64,000 nucleotides of DNA from Burkholderiales bacterium (GTDB lineage: Bacteria; Pseudomonadota; Gammaproteobacteria; Burkholderiales; SG8-39): contig JAOSJV010000001.1 in the NCBI GenBank assembly GCA_027493935.1, positions 186,001 to 250,000 on the forward strand, given 5' to 3'. Below are positions 24,771 through 33,597 of this stretch, one piece after another. The notes below the pieces were generated by a model. The model ran no database searches. It saw nothing but the letters and a program-made list of their open reading frames with translations, and was not told where the DNA came from. The position numbers and the translations under genes are program-made. Numbering within the stretch: the first letter of the stretch is position 1; every line of letters begins with the position of its first letter.

Positions 24771-25650
24771 TCAGAAGACCCTGTCCTCGAGCACGCGCAG
24801 CAGGTACTGCCCGTAGGCGTTACTCTTGCCCATCGCGGCGCCGAGCTTCCGCAGCTCCTCGGCCGAGATGTAGCCGAGCCGGTACGCGATCTCCTCCGGA
24901 CAGGCGATCTTGAGGCCCTGCCGGCGCTCGATCGTCTCGATGAACGCGGCGGCCTGGAGCAGCGTCTCGTGGGTGCCGGTGTCGAGCCAGGCGTGGCCGC
25001 GGCCCATCACCACGACCTCGAGCTCGCCGCGCTCGAGGTAGCGCCGGTTGACGTCGGTGATCTCGAGCTCGCCGCGCGCCGAGGGCTCGAGCGATCTTGC
25101 GATGTCGACGACCTGCGCGTCGTAGAAGTAGAGCCCGGTCACCGCGTAGCGCGACTTCGGCTGCTTCGGCTTCTCCTCGATGCTGATCGCGCGGCCCTTG
25201 GCGTCGAACTCGACCACGCCGTAGCGCTCGGGGTCCTTGACCGGATAGGCGAACACGGTGGCGCCCGAGGTCTTTCGGGCCGCCCGCGCCAGGTCGTCGG
25301 CCAGCTCGTGGCCGTAGAACAGGTTGTCGCCGAGCACCAGGCACGACGGACCGCCGGCGACGAAGCGCTCGCCGAGGATGAAGGCCTGCGCGAGCCCCTC
25401 CGGGCGCGGGCTGCACCGCGTAGCTGAGCGACAGGCCCCATCTCGCGCCGTCGCCGAGCAGCTGCTCGAAGCGCGGGGTGTCCTGCGGGGTCGAGATCAC
25501 CAGGATCTCGCGGATGCCGGCGAGCATCAGCACCGAGAGCGGGTAGTACACCATCGGCTTGTCGTACACCGGGAGGAGCTGCTTCGAGACCACCTGCGTC
25601 ACCGGGTAGAGCCGGGTGCCCGAGCCGCCGGCGAGGATGATGCCTTTCAG
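24771..25650 (-). CDS. rmlA: Glucose-1-phosphate thymidylyltransferase, CTG start, one frameshift
   Basis: The family N-terminus [20 protein letters not shown] is preceded by CTG at 25650-25648, with AAGGAG six bases upstream, directly after the TAA of the neighbouring vapC; no ATG, GTG or TTG is available in frame. The GGSGTRLYP nucleotide loop, [20 protein letters not shown] and [14 protein letters not shown] are all present. One inserted base near 25404 (AYAVQP then a shift) breaks the frame; corrected length is about 293 residues. First step of dTDP-rhamnose synthesis. Either a rare CTG start or a miscalled base replaces the usual ATG. Confidence 0.9.
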
Positions 25651-25659
25651 GGCGACTCC

Positions 25660-26052
25660 TTACCACAGCGCCGTCGCCGACGCCACGAGCCGCGTCAGCG
25701 CGCGGTCGCCGGTCACGAGCCGCAGACGCTCGAGGCGCGCCTGAGCTGCCAGCATGCGGTCGAACGGATCCGCATGTTCGCCCTCCATCGACCCGGCGTG
25801 AAGCGCGTGCGCGATGCTTACCGGCAAGGGAACCCATCGCTGCTCCTCCACGAGCGCGCCGAAACGCTGCACGAGCGGTTCGGCCTTGGGCATGCGCCCG
25901 AGCCGGTACTTCGTCGCGATCTCCCAGGCCGACGCGCTGCTGACGAACACCTCGTTCCGGGGATCACGAATTTCGGCGGCGACCCGTTTGGAGAGACCCG
26001 GGTCGTCGAGCAGCCACCACACGAGCACGTGCGTGTCGAGCAGCAGCCTCAA
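25660..26052 (-). CDS. vapC: PIN-domain toxin (VapC, FLW-type)
   Basis: This 130-residue protein starts [20 protein letters not shown] and has NEVFVSSASAWEIATKYRLG and HADPFDRMLAAQARLERLRL with the PIN acidic residues, then LVTGDRALTRLVASATALW. It is similar in layout to the toxin at 24326-24712. Its TAA stop overlaps the region holding the rmlA ribosome-binding site, so rmlA translation may depend on ribosomes ending here. The antitoxin upstream overlaps its start by four bases. Confidence 0.9.
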   Translation of the reverse strand: MRLLLDTHVLVWWLLDDPGLSKRVAAEIRDPRNEVFVSSASAWEIATKYRLGRMPKAEPLVQRFGALVEEQRWVPLPVSIAHALHAGSMEGEHADPFDRMLAAQARLERLRLVTGDRALTRLVASATALW

Positions 26053-26294
26053 CGGCCCTCCCAGCGCCGCATCTCTTCCTCCGGCAGCGGCTCGAAGAAC
26101 GCCTTCGTGAGCTCGAACTTGCCCTTCAGCGCACCGGGCTTGCGCGGCTCCCGCGCCTCGAGCGGTACCAGCCGCGCATAAGGCTTACCGCCCTTGGCGA
26201 GCACGATCGTCTCGCCGCGATGCGCGCGCTCGAGCAGCCTGGAGAAGTTCGTCTTCGCCTCGTGGACGTTCACGACCGTCTTGCGCGTATCCAT
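26049..26294 (-). CDS. Phd/YefM-type antitoxin
   Basis: The sequence is [60 protein letters not shown], 81 residues. [20 protein letters not shown] and [16 protein letters not shown] are textbook Phd elements. The C-terminal [16 protein letters not shown] resembles the antitoxin at 24083-24325. The first ATG at the fold boundary (26294) was chosen; a longer in-frame start exists but is unlike the family. The upstream stretch (26300-26345) repeats GGGATGG and a GGGAT-ACC-ATCCC palindrome in reverse orientation, possible operator elements. Confidence 0.88.
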   Translation of the reverse strand: MDTRKTVVNVHEAKTNFSRLLERAHRGETIVLAKGGKPYARLVPLEAREPRKPGALKGKFELTKAFFEPLPEEEMRRWEGR

Positions 26295-26367
26295 AGGGAT
26301 GGACCAACCAAGTGGACTAAGCGGGATGGTATCCCATGGCAACCGACGGCGCAATCGCGCACGCCGC

Positions 26368-27426
26368 TCAGCGCGCGCCGTAGTTCCGCTCGATCCACTT
26401 GCGGTACTCGCCCGACTGCACGCCCGCGATCCAGTCGGCGTGGTCGAGGTACCACCGCACGGTCCTGCGCAGCCCCGTCTCGAACGTCTCCGCCGGCGCC
26501 CAGCCGAGCTCGCGGCGGATCTTGCCGGCGTCGATCGCGTAGCGGCGGTCGTGCCCGGGCCGGTCCTTCACGAAGGTGATGCGCTCCGCATAGGTGCCGG
26601 AGGCGCGCGGCCGCAGACCGTCGAGCGTGGCGCACAGGTTCCGCACCAGGTCGATGTTCTTCATCTCGGCCGCGCCGCCGACGTTGTACACCTCGCCCGG
26701 GCGGCCGCGCTCGAGCACGCGCCGGATCGCCGCGCAGTGGTCGCCGACGTACAGCCAGTCGCGCACGTTCTGGCCGTCGCCGTACACCGGCAGCGGCTCG
26801 CCGGCGAGCGCGTTCACGATCATCAGCGGGATCAGCTTCTCCGGGAACTGGAACGGCCCGTAGTTGTTCGAGCAGTTCGTGACGAGCGTCGGCAGACCGT
26901 AGGTGTGGTGGTAGGCGCGCACCAGATGATCCGAGCCGGCCTTGGAGGCCGAGTACGGGCTGTTCGGCGCGTAGGCCGTCGTCTCCGAGAACGCCGGATC
27001 GTCGGGGCCGAGCGAGCCGTAGACCTCGTCGGTCGAGACGTGCAGGAAGCGGAACGCGCTCTTGTCGGGTTCGCCCAGCGCGCTCCAGTGCGCGCGCGCG
27101 GCCTCGAGCAGGCGGAAGGTGCCCACCACGTTGGTCTCGATGAAGTCCGCCGGGCCGTGGATCGAGCGGTCGACGTGGCTCTCGGCGGCGAAGTGCACGA
27201 TCGCGCGCGGCCGGTGCTGCGCGAGCAGGCCCGCCAGCAGCGGGCGATCGCTGATGTCGCCGCGGACGAAGGCGTGGCGCGCGTCGCCCTCGAGCGACGC
27301 GAGATTGGCGAGGTTCCCGGCGTAGGTGAGCTTGTCGAGGTTGACCACCGGCTCGCCGACCGCGCCGATCCAGTCGAGCACGAAGTTCGCACCGATGAAA
27401 CCGGCGCCTCCGGTCACCAGGATCAT
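26368..27426 (-). CDS. rmlB: dTDP-glucose 4,6-dehydratase
   Basis: This 352-residue extended SDR has [64 protein letters not shown] (catalytic D-E pair), [20 protein letters not shown] (YxxxK) and [20 protein letters not shown]. It forms dTDP-4-keto-6-deoxyglucose. The gene is intact. Its start is preceded by a 100-bp stretch holding a degenerate second copy of its own 5' end (27427-27527) and then a vapBC-like pair. Confidence 0.95.
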   Translation of the reverse strand: MILVTGGAGFIGANFVLDWIGAVGEPVVNLDKLTYAGNLANLASLEGDARHAFVRGDISDRPLLAGLLAQHRPRAIVHFAAESHVDRSIHGPADFIETNVVGTFRLLEAARAHWSALGEPDKSAFRFLHVSTDEVYGSLGPDDPAFSETTAYAPNSPYSASKAGSDHLVRAYHHTYGLPTLVTNCSNNYGPFQFPEKLIPLMIVNALAGEPLPVYGDGQNVRDWLYVGDHCAAIRRVLERGRPGEVYNVGGAAEMKNIDLVRNLCATLDGLRPRASGTYAERITFVKDRPGHDRRYAIDAGKIRRELGWAPAETFETGLRRTVRWYLDHADWIAGVQSGEYRKWIERNYGAR

Positions 27427-27529
27427 GGCGTGTGGCCTCCGCGCCGGTTTCGGTGGAGGCGGGTGCGACGAGGGGCGCGCGTTCCGCCGAAGCCAAGACC
27501 CGCGCCGCCGGTGACGCGGATCCTCATCC
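27427..27529 (-). pseudogene. Remnant of an epimerase/rmlB-like 5' end
   Basis: From ATG 27529 the frame reads [20 protein letters not shown]: a Rossmann start (RIRVTGGAG) that collapses immediately. It resembles the first residues of rmlB ([12 protein letters not shown]) located 100 bp downstream and the start of rmlD (MRILLTGRTG). The ATG overlaps the vapC stop. It may be the original rmlB start left behind when the junction was rearranged. Confidence 0.4.
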
Positions 27530-27952
27530 CGCCGCTGTCTCGACGAACGGATTCACGATGCGGACACCCTCGATCGTCTGGCCGTGCTGCAGATCCTCGG
27601 AAATCAGCGCCGTTGCGCCACCGGAGCTCGCTGCCGCGACGATGAGCGCGTCCCAGTAGGCGAGATCGTGTCTGCGGGACCACTCGATTGCACGCTGGAC
27701 GAGCTCCGCGTCGATCGCGACGACCGGGAGCCGTGCGAGGTCCCGAACGAGGCGCGCGGCGTCCCCGTGCGGCACCGGGAGCTTGAGCTTTCGCGTGATG
27801 GTCACGAAGAACTCCGAGAGCACCTGACTGCTCAGGATCGCGTCCCCGGCCCGTGCGTGCAACTCGAACCGGTCGCGCGCCGTGCGCTGCTTCCCCGGCG
27901 CATGCACGTCGAACGCGTAGACGAGGACGTTGCTGTCGAAGAACGCCCGCAT
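27524..27952 (-). CDS. vapC: PIN-domain ribonuclease toxin (VapC)
   Basis: This 142-residue protein has [60 protein letters not shown] and [23 protein letters not shown] acidic residues are Asp6, the Glu of LSEFF and the Asp of [15 protein letters not shown] is a family-specific block. The start overlaps the antitoxin stop by one base (TGATG). It occupies the rmlB/waaC junction. Confidence 0.9.
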   Translation of the reverse strand: MRAFFDSNVLVYAFDVHAPGKQRTARDRFELHARAGDAILSSQVLSEFFVTITRKLKLPVPHGDAARLVRDLARLPVVAIDAELVQRAIEWSRRHDLAYWDALIVAAASSGGATALISEDLQHGQTIEGVRIVNPFVETAAG

Positions 27953-28185
27953 CAGCGCCGCTCGTGCAGCTCGTCGCGGGTCCAGCGACGGCCCCCGCTG
28001 TCGGCCTTGCTTGCGCGTGAAAGGGCGAGGAAATCGTCGATGGCGGCCTGCCGCTCCTCGTCGGCGCCCGCGAACTGCTCGAGGTATTGGCGCAGCACGG
28101 CGTTCACCGACGAGCCTTGCGCGAGCGCCTTCAGGCGGGCACGTTTGAGCAGGTCGTCATCGACGGTGATCGTGAGGTTCGCCAT
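27952..28185 (-). CDS. vapB: VapB-type ribbon-helix-helix antitoxin
   Basis: The sequence is MANLTITVDDDLLKRARLKA, LAQGSSVNAVLRQYLEQFAG, ADEERQAAIDDFLALSRASK, 77 residues. The N-terminus is an RHH domain (LTITVDDDLLKRARLKALAQ). The last helix and GGRRWTRDELHERR, with the invariant W-TRDELHER pattern of this antitoxin group, contact the toxin. A 10-bp direct repeat lies 14-39 bp upstream of its ATG. Confidence 0.88.
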   Translation of the reverse strand: MANLTITVDDDLLKRARLKALAQGSSVNAVLRQYLEQFAGADEERQAAIDDFLALSRASKADSGGRRWTRDELHERR

Positions 28186-28198
28186 ACCGGGGCTTCCC

Positions 28199-28224
28199 GT
28201 GTAGCACGAAATCAGTGTAGCACG
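28199..28224 (-). promoter_or_regulatory. Direct repeats upstream of vapBC
   Basis: GTGTAGCACG (plus strand) occurs at 28199-28208 and 28215-28224 with a 16-bp period. On the minus strand each reads CGTGCTACAC, and TACACT looks like a -10 box. It ends 13 bp before the antitoxin start, so a repressor-binding role is likely. Confidence 0.5.
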
Positions 28225-28372
28225 GGTTTTGACGCCACCCAGCGGAAGTGCCCGCTGGAACAGGGATTTTTGGGCAGCGACGGGCCGCGCCGGAGGCCAC
28301 TCTATAATCGCGCTGGCCGCCGACGGTCGGGGGGTGCTTTCCCGGCTTCGCCACCGGCACACAGCTCTCCCC

Positions 28373-29336
28373 ATGACAAAAATCCTGCTGGTGCGGTTGA
28401 CCTCCCTCGGCGACATCGTGCACACGTATCCGGCGGTGACCGACATCGCCCGGCACGTCGCTGGCGCCGAGCTGCACTGGGCCGTCGACGCCTCCTTCGC
28501 CGAGCTGCCCGCGCTGCATCCCGCGGTGGCGCGCGTGATCCCGGTGGCGCTGCGCCGCCTGCGCAACAGTTTGACGAGCGCCGCGGCATGGCGCGAGCTT
28601 GCCGGGCTGCGCCGGCAGCTGCGCGAGGTGTGCTACGACACGGTCCTCGACGCACAGGGCCTCCTGAAGAGCGCATTCGTCGCGCGCCTTGCGCGCGGCG
28701 CGCACCACGGGCACGCGGCCCGCACCGCGCGCGAGCCGCTGGCGGCGCTCCTGTACGGCGTGCGGCACGCGGCGCCGCGCGGCGATCACGCGCTCAGCCA
28801 GACGCGCGATCTCGCCGCGCAGACCTTCGGCTACCGGCCGGCGCCCGAGATCGACTACGGAATCGGCGCGCCGGCGCCGCCTGCCGGCACGCCCGCCGGG
28901 CGGTATGCGGTGCTGTTCCATTCGACCTCGCGCCAATCGAAGCTCTGGCCGGAGGCGCGCTGGGTCGCGCTCGGCGCGCGCCTCGAGGCGGCCGGCCTCG
29001 AGTGCGTGCTGCCCTGGGGCGACCCTGGCGAGCGTGCGCGTGCGGGGCGCGTTGCCGAGCGGCTGACGCGTGCCTTCGTGCCGGCGCGCATGCGCTACGC
29101 GGAGCTCGCGGGCAGCGCTCGCGCGTGCCGCGCTCGTCGTGGGGCTGGACACCGGGCTGATGCACCTGGCGGCCGCCCTCGAGACGCCGGTCGTCGGCAT
29201 CTACTGCGATTCGTCGCCCGCCGACCTGCGGCCGGTCGGGCGGGGGCCGACGGCCGCGTGCGGCGGCGTCGGCCGGCCGCCCGAGGTCGACGAGGTCGTC
29301 GCCGCGATCGCGCGCGTCGCGCCGACGCTCCTCTGA
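28373..29336 (+). CDS. waaC: LPS heptosyltransferase I, frameshifted
   Basis: GT9-family enzyme that adds the first heptose to Kdo-lipid A on the cytoplasmic side. It starts MTKILLVRLTSLGDIVHTYP, the GT9 signature with catalytic Asp in SLGDIVH, and has the VLDAQGLLKSAFVARLARGA block. An extra G near 29112 (GCGGGCAGCG where GCGGCAGCG is expected) shifts the frame; the rest is ARAALVVGLDTGLMHLAAAL with ETPVVGIYC in the other frame, the UDP/ADP-heptose-binding GLDTG-x-HLAAA motif. Corrected length is about 321 residues. It is first of the waaC-waaA unit. Confidence 0.88.
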
Positions 29337-29344
29337 GCGGGCCG

Positions 29345-30958
29345 ATGCTGCGAGTCGTCTACAACCTGATTCTCTACGCGGCGCTGCCGTTCATCCCGCT
29401 GCGGCTGTGGTGGCGCGGGCGCCGCGAGCCGGGCTACCGCAGGCACGTCGCCGAACGCTTCGGCCGCTACCCGGCCCGGCCCGATCGCCCGCTCGTCTGG
29501 CTGCACGCGGTGTCGGTCGGCGAGACGCGCGCCGCGCAGCCGCTCGTGCGCGCGCTCGCCGCACGCTATCCCGATCATCGGCTGCTCGTCACGCAGATGA
29601 CCGCGACCGGGCGCGCGACGGCCGAGGAGCTCTACGGCAAGGACGCGCTCGTCGCCTTCCTGCCGTACGACTATGGCTGGGCGGCGCGGCGCTTCATCGC
29701 GCACTTTCGCCCGCGGCTCGGCATCCTGATGGAGACCGAGCTCTGGCCGAATCTCCTGCGCGCGGCCGCCGGGCAGGGCGTGCCGATGCTCCTCGCGAAT
29801 GCGCGCCTCTCGCCGAAGTCGGCGCGGGGCTATTCGCGCGTGGCCCCGCTCGCGCGCGCGGCGCTCGCGGATCTGGCGGCGGTCGCGGCGCAGAGCCCGG
29901 CCGACGCCGACCGGCTGCGGGCGCTCGGCGCGCACGACGTGGCGGTGACCGGTAATCTCAAGTTCGACATCGTGCCGCCCGCGGAGATGCGCGGCCGTGC
30001 GGATGCACTGCGGGCGCTGTGCGGCGACCGGCCGGTGTTTCTCGCCGCCAGCACCCGCGAAGGCGAGGAGGCGCTCCTGCTCGACGCGCTCGCCGCGCGG
30101 CCGGTCGAACGGCTGCTGACCGTGATCGTGCCGCGCCACCCGCAGCGTTTCGACGAGGTGGCGCGCATGCTCGAGCGCCGCGGCCTCGCGTACGTGCGGC
30201 GAAGCGCCGCCACGCCGGTGCCGGCCGAGTGCCGCTTCGCGCTCGGCGACAGCATGGGCGAGATGTTCGCCTACTACGGCGCCTGCGAAGTGGCGTGGAT
30301 CGGCGGAAGCCTGCTGCCGTACGGGGCGCAGAACCTGATCGAAGCCTGCGCGATGGGCGCCCCGGTGCTGATCGGTCCGTCGACCTACAACTTCGCGCAG
30401 GCGGCGGAGCTCGCGGTGGCCGCGGGCGCCGCGATTCAGGTCGCCGACGCGGCGGCGCTCGTGGCGGAGGTCGCGCGTCTCATCGCCGACCCGGGCGCGC
30501 GCGCGGCGATGGGGCGCGCGGGGCTCGCCTTCACGGTCGCGCACCAGGGCGCGACCGCGCGCACGATGGAGATCGTCGAGCGGCTGCTGAACCACCCCGC
30601 CGGCTTCGCCGGCACCCCTCCCGAGAAGGAGGGGACCGTCCTTCTCCCCCTCCTCTCCGAAGAGGGGTGGCCGCGCGAGCGGCCGGGGTGGCAGGCGCAT
30701 ACAATAGTGCGAACGCCGCAATCACCCCGCCGGGCTTCGCCCGGCACCCTCCTGAAAAGGAGGGGAATGATCGTGCTGCGACGCGCCGCGCGTTTCTGTC
30801 CCCTCCTCTCCGAAGGAGGGGTGGCCGCGCGAGCGGCCGGGGTGGTGGTGCTCCGTTTCGGCTACGGCAGCAGCAGCGCGTTCGCGCGCTGCACGTCTTC
30901 CTCGGTCAGGTTGCCGGCCGCCTGCTTGAGCCGGAACCCGTTGATGATCGTGTCGTAG
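29345..30958 (+). CDS. waaA: Kdo transferase, C-terminally extended through repeat DNA
   Basis: MLRVVYNLILYAALPFIPLR is the membrane anchor, followed by WLHAVSVGETRAAQPLVRAL (catalytic Glu of the HAVSVGE motif), PYDYGWAARRFIAHFRPRL, METELWPNLL, LLANARLSPKSARGYSRV, GNLKFDI and GPSTYNFAQAAELAVAAGAA. It transfers Kdo to lipid IVA. The conserved protein ends near MEIVERLLN (residue 415). The frame then runs on through both palindromic repeats (PAGFAGTPPEKEGTVLLPLL and a second copy) and antisense to the tolC end, to residue 537. The native stop was apparently lost where the repeat joined the gene. Confidence 0.85.
   Translation: MLRVVYNLILYAALPFIPLRLWWRGRREPGYRRHVAERFGRYPARPDRPLVWLHAVSVGETRAAQPLVRALAARYPDHRLLVTQMTATGRATAEELYGKDALVAFLPYDYGWAARRFIAHFRPRLGILMETELWPNLLRAAAGQGVPMLLANARLSPKSARGYSRVAPLARAALADLAAVAAQSPADADRLRALGAHDVAVTGNLKFDIVPPAEMRGRADALRALCGDRPVFLAASTREGEEALLLDALAARPVERLLTVIVPRHPQRFDEVARMLERRGLAYVRRSAATPVPAECRFALGDSMGEMFAYYGACEVAWIGGSLLPYGAQNLIEACAMGAPVLIGPSTYNFAQAAELAVAAGAAIQVADAAALVAEVARLIADPGARAAMGRAGLAFTVAHQGATARTMEIVERLLNHPAGFAGTPPEKEGTVLLPLLSEEGWPRERPGWQAHTIVRTPQSPRRASPGTLLKRRGMIVLRRAARFCPLLSEGGVAARAAGVVVLRFGYGSSSAFARCTSSSVRLPAACLSRNPLMIVS
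30591..30850. repeat. Two tandem copies of a large palindromic element
   Basis: Copy 1 spans about 30591-30697, copy 2 about 30721-30850. Each opens with CCACCCCGCCGG or TCACCCCGCCGGG, then hairpins GCCGGCTTCGCCGGC and CCTCCxGAxAAGGAGGGG, and closes with GGCCGCGCGAGCGGCCGGGG then TGG, so the ends are mutually inverted. It lies between convergent waaA and tolC, where strong hairpins would act as a bidirectional terminator. The internal spacer differs between copies (longer in copy 2). Confidence 0.85.
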
Positions 30959-32200
30959 CGCGCCTTGGCGAGATCGCGCTTGGTGCTGAACACCTGCTGC
31001 ACCGCGTTCAGCACGTCGAGGTTGATCCGCACGCCGACCTCGTAGCCGACGCGGTTCGACTGCAGCGAGGTCTCGCTCGAGACCAGCGCCTGCTCGAGCG
31101 CACGCACCTGGGCGAGGCCGTTGCTCACGTTCAGGAACGAGCGGCGCGCGTCGAGCTGGGCCGCCCGGCGCACGTTCTCGAGGTCGTTGCGCGCCTTCTC
31201 CTGCAGCGCGACCGCCTCCCTCGTGCGCGAGACCACCGCGCCGCCGGCGAAGAGCGGCACGTTGAGCTGCACGCCGATGCGCGCCTGGTCGATCTGGCGC
31301 CGCGGCGCGAGCGCCGCAGTGGCGACGTTCTGATTGGTGTTCTCGCTGTAGTCGGTAACGAGGTCGAGCGTCGGCAGGTGCCCCGCGCGCTGGCGGTTGA
31401 CTTCGCGCTTCGAGATCTCGAACACCGCTTCCTGCGCCTGCACGTTGAAGTTCTGTTCCTGCGCCCGCGTCACCCACTCGTCCATGTTGTTCGGGGCCGG
31501 CACGTCGAGCTCGACCTTCGGCCGCAACGGCTTGAGTCCGGGCGGGACGTCGCCGATCAGGAGCTGCAGCGCGCGCCGCTTGACCTCGAGATCGTTCACC
31601 GCGGCGATCTCCTGCGCGACGGCGAGGTCGAAGCGCGCCTGCGCCTCGTTCGTGTCGGTGATGGTCGCGGTGCCGACCTCGAAGTTGCGCTTCGCCTGCG
31701 CGAGCTGCTCGGAGATCGCGGCCTTGTTCGCCTTGACGAACTCGAGGTTGTCCCCGGCGTTCAGGATGTCGAAGTAGGCCTGCGCGACGCGCACGATCAG
31801 ATCCTGGCCGGCGGCCGCGAACGTCGACTCGGCCTGCGCGACCTGCAGCTCGCCCTGCTTGAACTGCTCCCAGTTCTGCCAGCGGAAGAGCGGCTGCGTG
31901 AGCTGCACCGTCCAGCCGTTGCTGTTGAAACTGAAAAGCGGCGGCGGGGGAGGTGTCGGGCAGCTCGACCCGGTTCCAGAACGTGTTGGCCGAGCCGTTG
32001 ATGACCGGGAGCAGACCGGCGAGGCCTTGCGGATACTTCTCCTGGCCGGCCTGGAGCGTGTTCCGCGCGGCGGCGAACTGCGCGTCGTAGGCCTTCGCCC
32101 GGTTGTACACCTCGAGCAGGTCGGCGGCACGGACCGGGCCCGCCAGGGCGACGCCGACGAGGAAAGCGAGCAGGGCGCGCGGAGTCCGATTCATCATCAT
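30862..32200 (-). CDS. tolC: TolC-family outer-membrane efflux protein, frameshifted
   Basis: Start ATG 32200 gives MMMNRTPRALLAFLVGVALA with a signal peptide cleaved near GPVRAA. TolC repeats: DLLEVYNRAKAYDAQFAAAR, the WTVQLTQPLFRWQNWEQFKQ segment, DLIVRVAQAYFDIL, TITDTNEAQARFDLAVAQEI and, in the second half, GVQLNVPLFAGGAVVSRTRE with VGYEVGVRINLDVLNAVQQV. A GGGGG run at 31946-31950 (plus strand) lacks one base; correcting it joins ELPDTSPP to PPLFSFNSNGWTV. Corrected length is about 446 residues. It forms the trimeric exit duct for efflux and type I secretion. The start overlaps the rhodanese stop. Confidence 0.9.
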
Positions 32201-32535
32201 TGTTCTCGAGTCAGTAGAGTGCCATGGCGGGGGTCGACCTGCTTGGCCCACCCGTCGACGCCGCCGAAGAGATTGTGCACGGCGCTGAAGCCGTTGCGCT
32301 CCATGAACATCGCCACCTGGTAGCTGCGATGGCCGTGATGGCACACCACCACGACGTCGCGCGCCGGATCGAGCTCGGCGAGCCGTGCGGGGACGGTCTG
32401 CATCTGCAGGTGCAACGAGCCCGGGATGCCGCAGATCGCCACCTCCCACGGCTCGCGCACGTCGAGCAGCACCGGCGGCTCGCGCGTCCGATCGTCGAGC
32501 CAGGCCTTGAGCTGCGCGGGCGTGATCTGCTTCAT
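32197..32535 (-). CDS. Rhodanese-like sulfurtransferase
   Basis: This is a single-domain rhodanese of 112 residues. It has VLLDVREPWEVAICGIPGSL, the persulfide-forming Cys in VVVVCHHGHRSYQVAMFMER, and NLFGGVDGWAKQVDP. It lies between pcm (27 bp downstream of pcm's stop) and tolC (ATGA overlap), an arrangement conserved in betaproteobacteria. Its sulfur acceptor is unknown. Confidence 0.9.
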   Translation of the reverse strand: MKQITPAQLKAWLDDRTREPPVLLDVREPWEVAICGIPGSLHLQMQTVPARLAELDPARDVVVVCHHGHRSYQVAMFMERNGFSAVHNLFGGVDGWAKQVDPRHGTLLTREQ

Positions 32536-32562
32536 CTGTGCGGTGCGGGCGCATCGCTCGGC

Positions 32563-33249
32563 TCAGAACACGAACCGCTCGGGCTCGAGCGCGTTCTTGA
32601 GCGGCGCGATGCAGGTCTCGAACACGTCGACCGCGTTGTAGGAGCGCTCGGCGACGCAGGTTACGAGCCGCGCCGACATCACCGGCGGGTCGCCGACGAT
32701 CGCAAGGAGGCGCCCACCCACCGCGAGCTCGCGCAGGAACTCGTCGGGCAGGAGCGGCGTCGATCCGGTGAGCACGATCACGTCGTAGGGCGCGTGTTTC
32801 GGCCAGCCGCGGGCGCCGTCGCCGAGCTCGAGCGTCACGTTGTTCACGCCGGCGCGGCGCAGGTTCGCCTCGCCGAACGCCTTCAACCGCGGGTTGATCT
32901 CGACGCTGACCACGTGGCGCGCACGGTGCGCGAGCAGCGCCGCGAGATAGCCGCTTCCGGTGCCGATCTCGAGCACCTTGTCGGTCGACTTCGCGGCGAG
33001 CTCCTGCAGGATGCGTGCCTCAACCTTGGGCTGCATCATCGCCTCGCCATCGCCGAGCGGGATCTCGAGGTCGCAGAACGCGTGCGCGCGATGGGCTTCG
33101 GGGACGAACGCTTCCCTGCGCACGATGTAGAGCGCGTCGAGCACCTCCTGATCCAGCACTTCCCACGTCCGGATCTGCTGCTCGACCATGTTGAAGCGAG
33201 CTCGCTCCAAGTCCGTCTCCTGCGCGTCTGAAGCCTGCAAAATCAGCAT
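32563..33249 (-). CDS. pcm: Protein-L-isoaspartate O-methyltransferase
   Basis: This 228-residue SAM enzyme repairs isoaspartyl residues. It has NMVEQQIRTWEVLDQEVLDA, VPEAHRAHAFCDLEIPLGDG, the MMQPKVEARILQEL block, SAM motif I VLEIGTGSGYLAALLAHRAR and VSVEINPRLKAFGEANLRRA. The MMQP replaces the ISQP/MTAP of other clades but keeps the Pro. The start MLILQAS (33249) is uncertain; an internal ATG at MVEQQI is possible but would remove conserved residues. Confidence 0.9.
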   Translation of the reverse strand: MLILQASDAQETDLERARFNMVEQQIRTWEVLDQEVLDALYIVRREAFVPEAHRAHAFCDLEIPLGDGEAMMQPKVEARILQELAAKSTDKVLEIGTGSGYLAALLAHRARHVVSVEINPRLKAFGEANLRRAGVNNVTLELGDGARGWPKHAPYDVIVLTGSTPLLPDEFLRELAVGGRLLAIVGDPPVMSARLVTCVAERSYNAVDVFETCIAPLKNALEPERFVF

Positions 33250-33597
33250 TTTACCGCCCTCATGCGAGATTTCGGAGAATCAGCAAAGGCAATCCATCGA
33301 GCGGCCGGGGGGGTCGATACGTCGCGGTGAAGCGACATGGCTGCGGCGGCGCTGTCCAGGGTCGGGATCATACGCGAGGCGCCATGCGGATCCGCACGGC
33401 GGGCGAGGATGTGCACGCGCGCAGACCCGTAGCCATGCCCGGAATTGGACCTGACCTGCGCCCGGGGGCTCAGTGACCGGTGTCACGCTCGTTGCCTCCC
33501 GCGGCCAGACGATCCGTGGCGGACGCATCGGACAAGCGGACCGGCCAGGCACGAGGCGGCGGGATTGGCGTGAAACGATCGGTGTAAGCACCCGCTC
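33250..33597. other. Gene-free stretch upstream of pcm
   Basis: No reading frame here has recognisable protein features. It should contain the pcm-rhodanese-tolC promoter (minus strand) close to 33250-33300 and the end of the flavoprotein unit at 33598. A GGACCGGCCAGGCACG-rich tract near 33540 shows no repeat seen elsewhere in the window. Confidence 0.4.
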
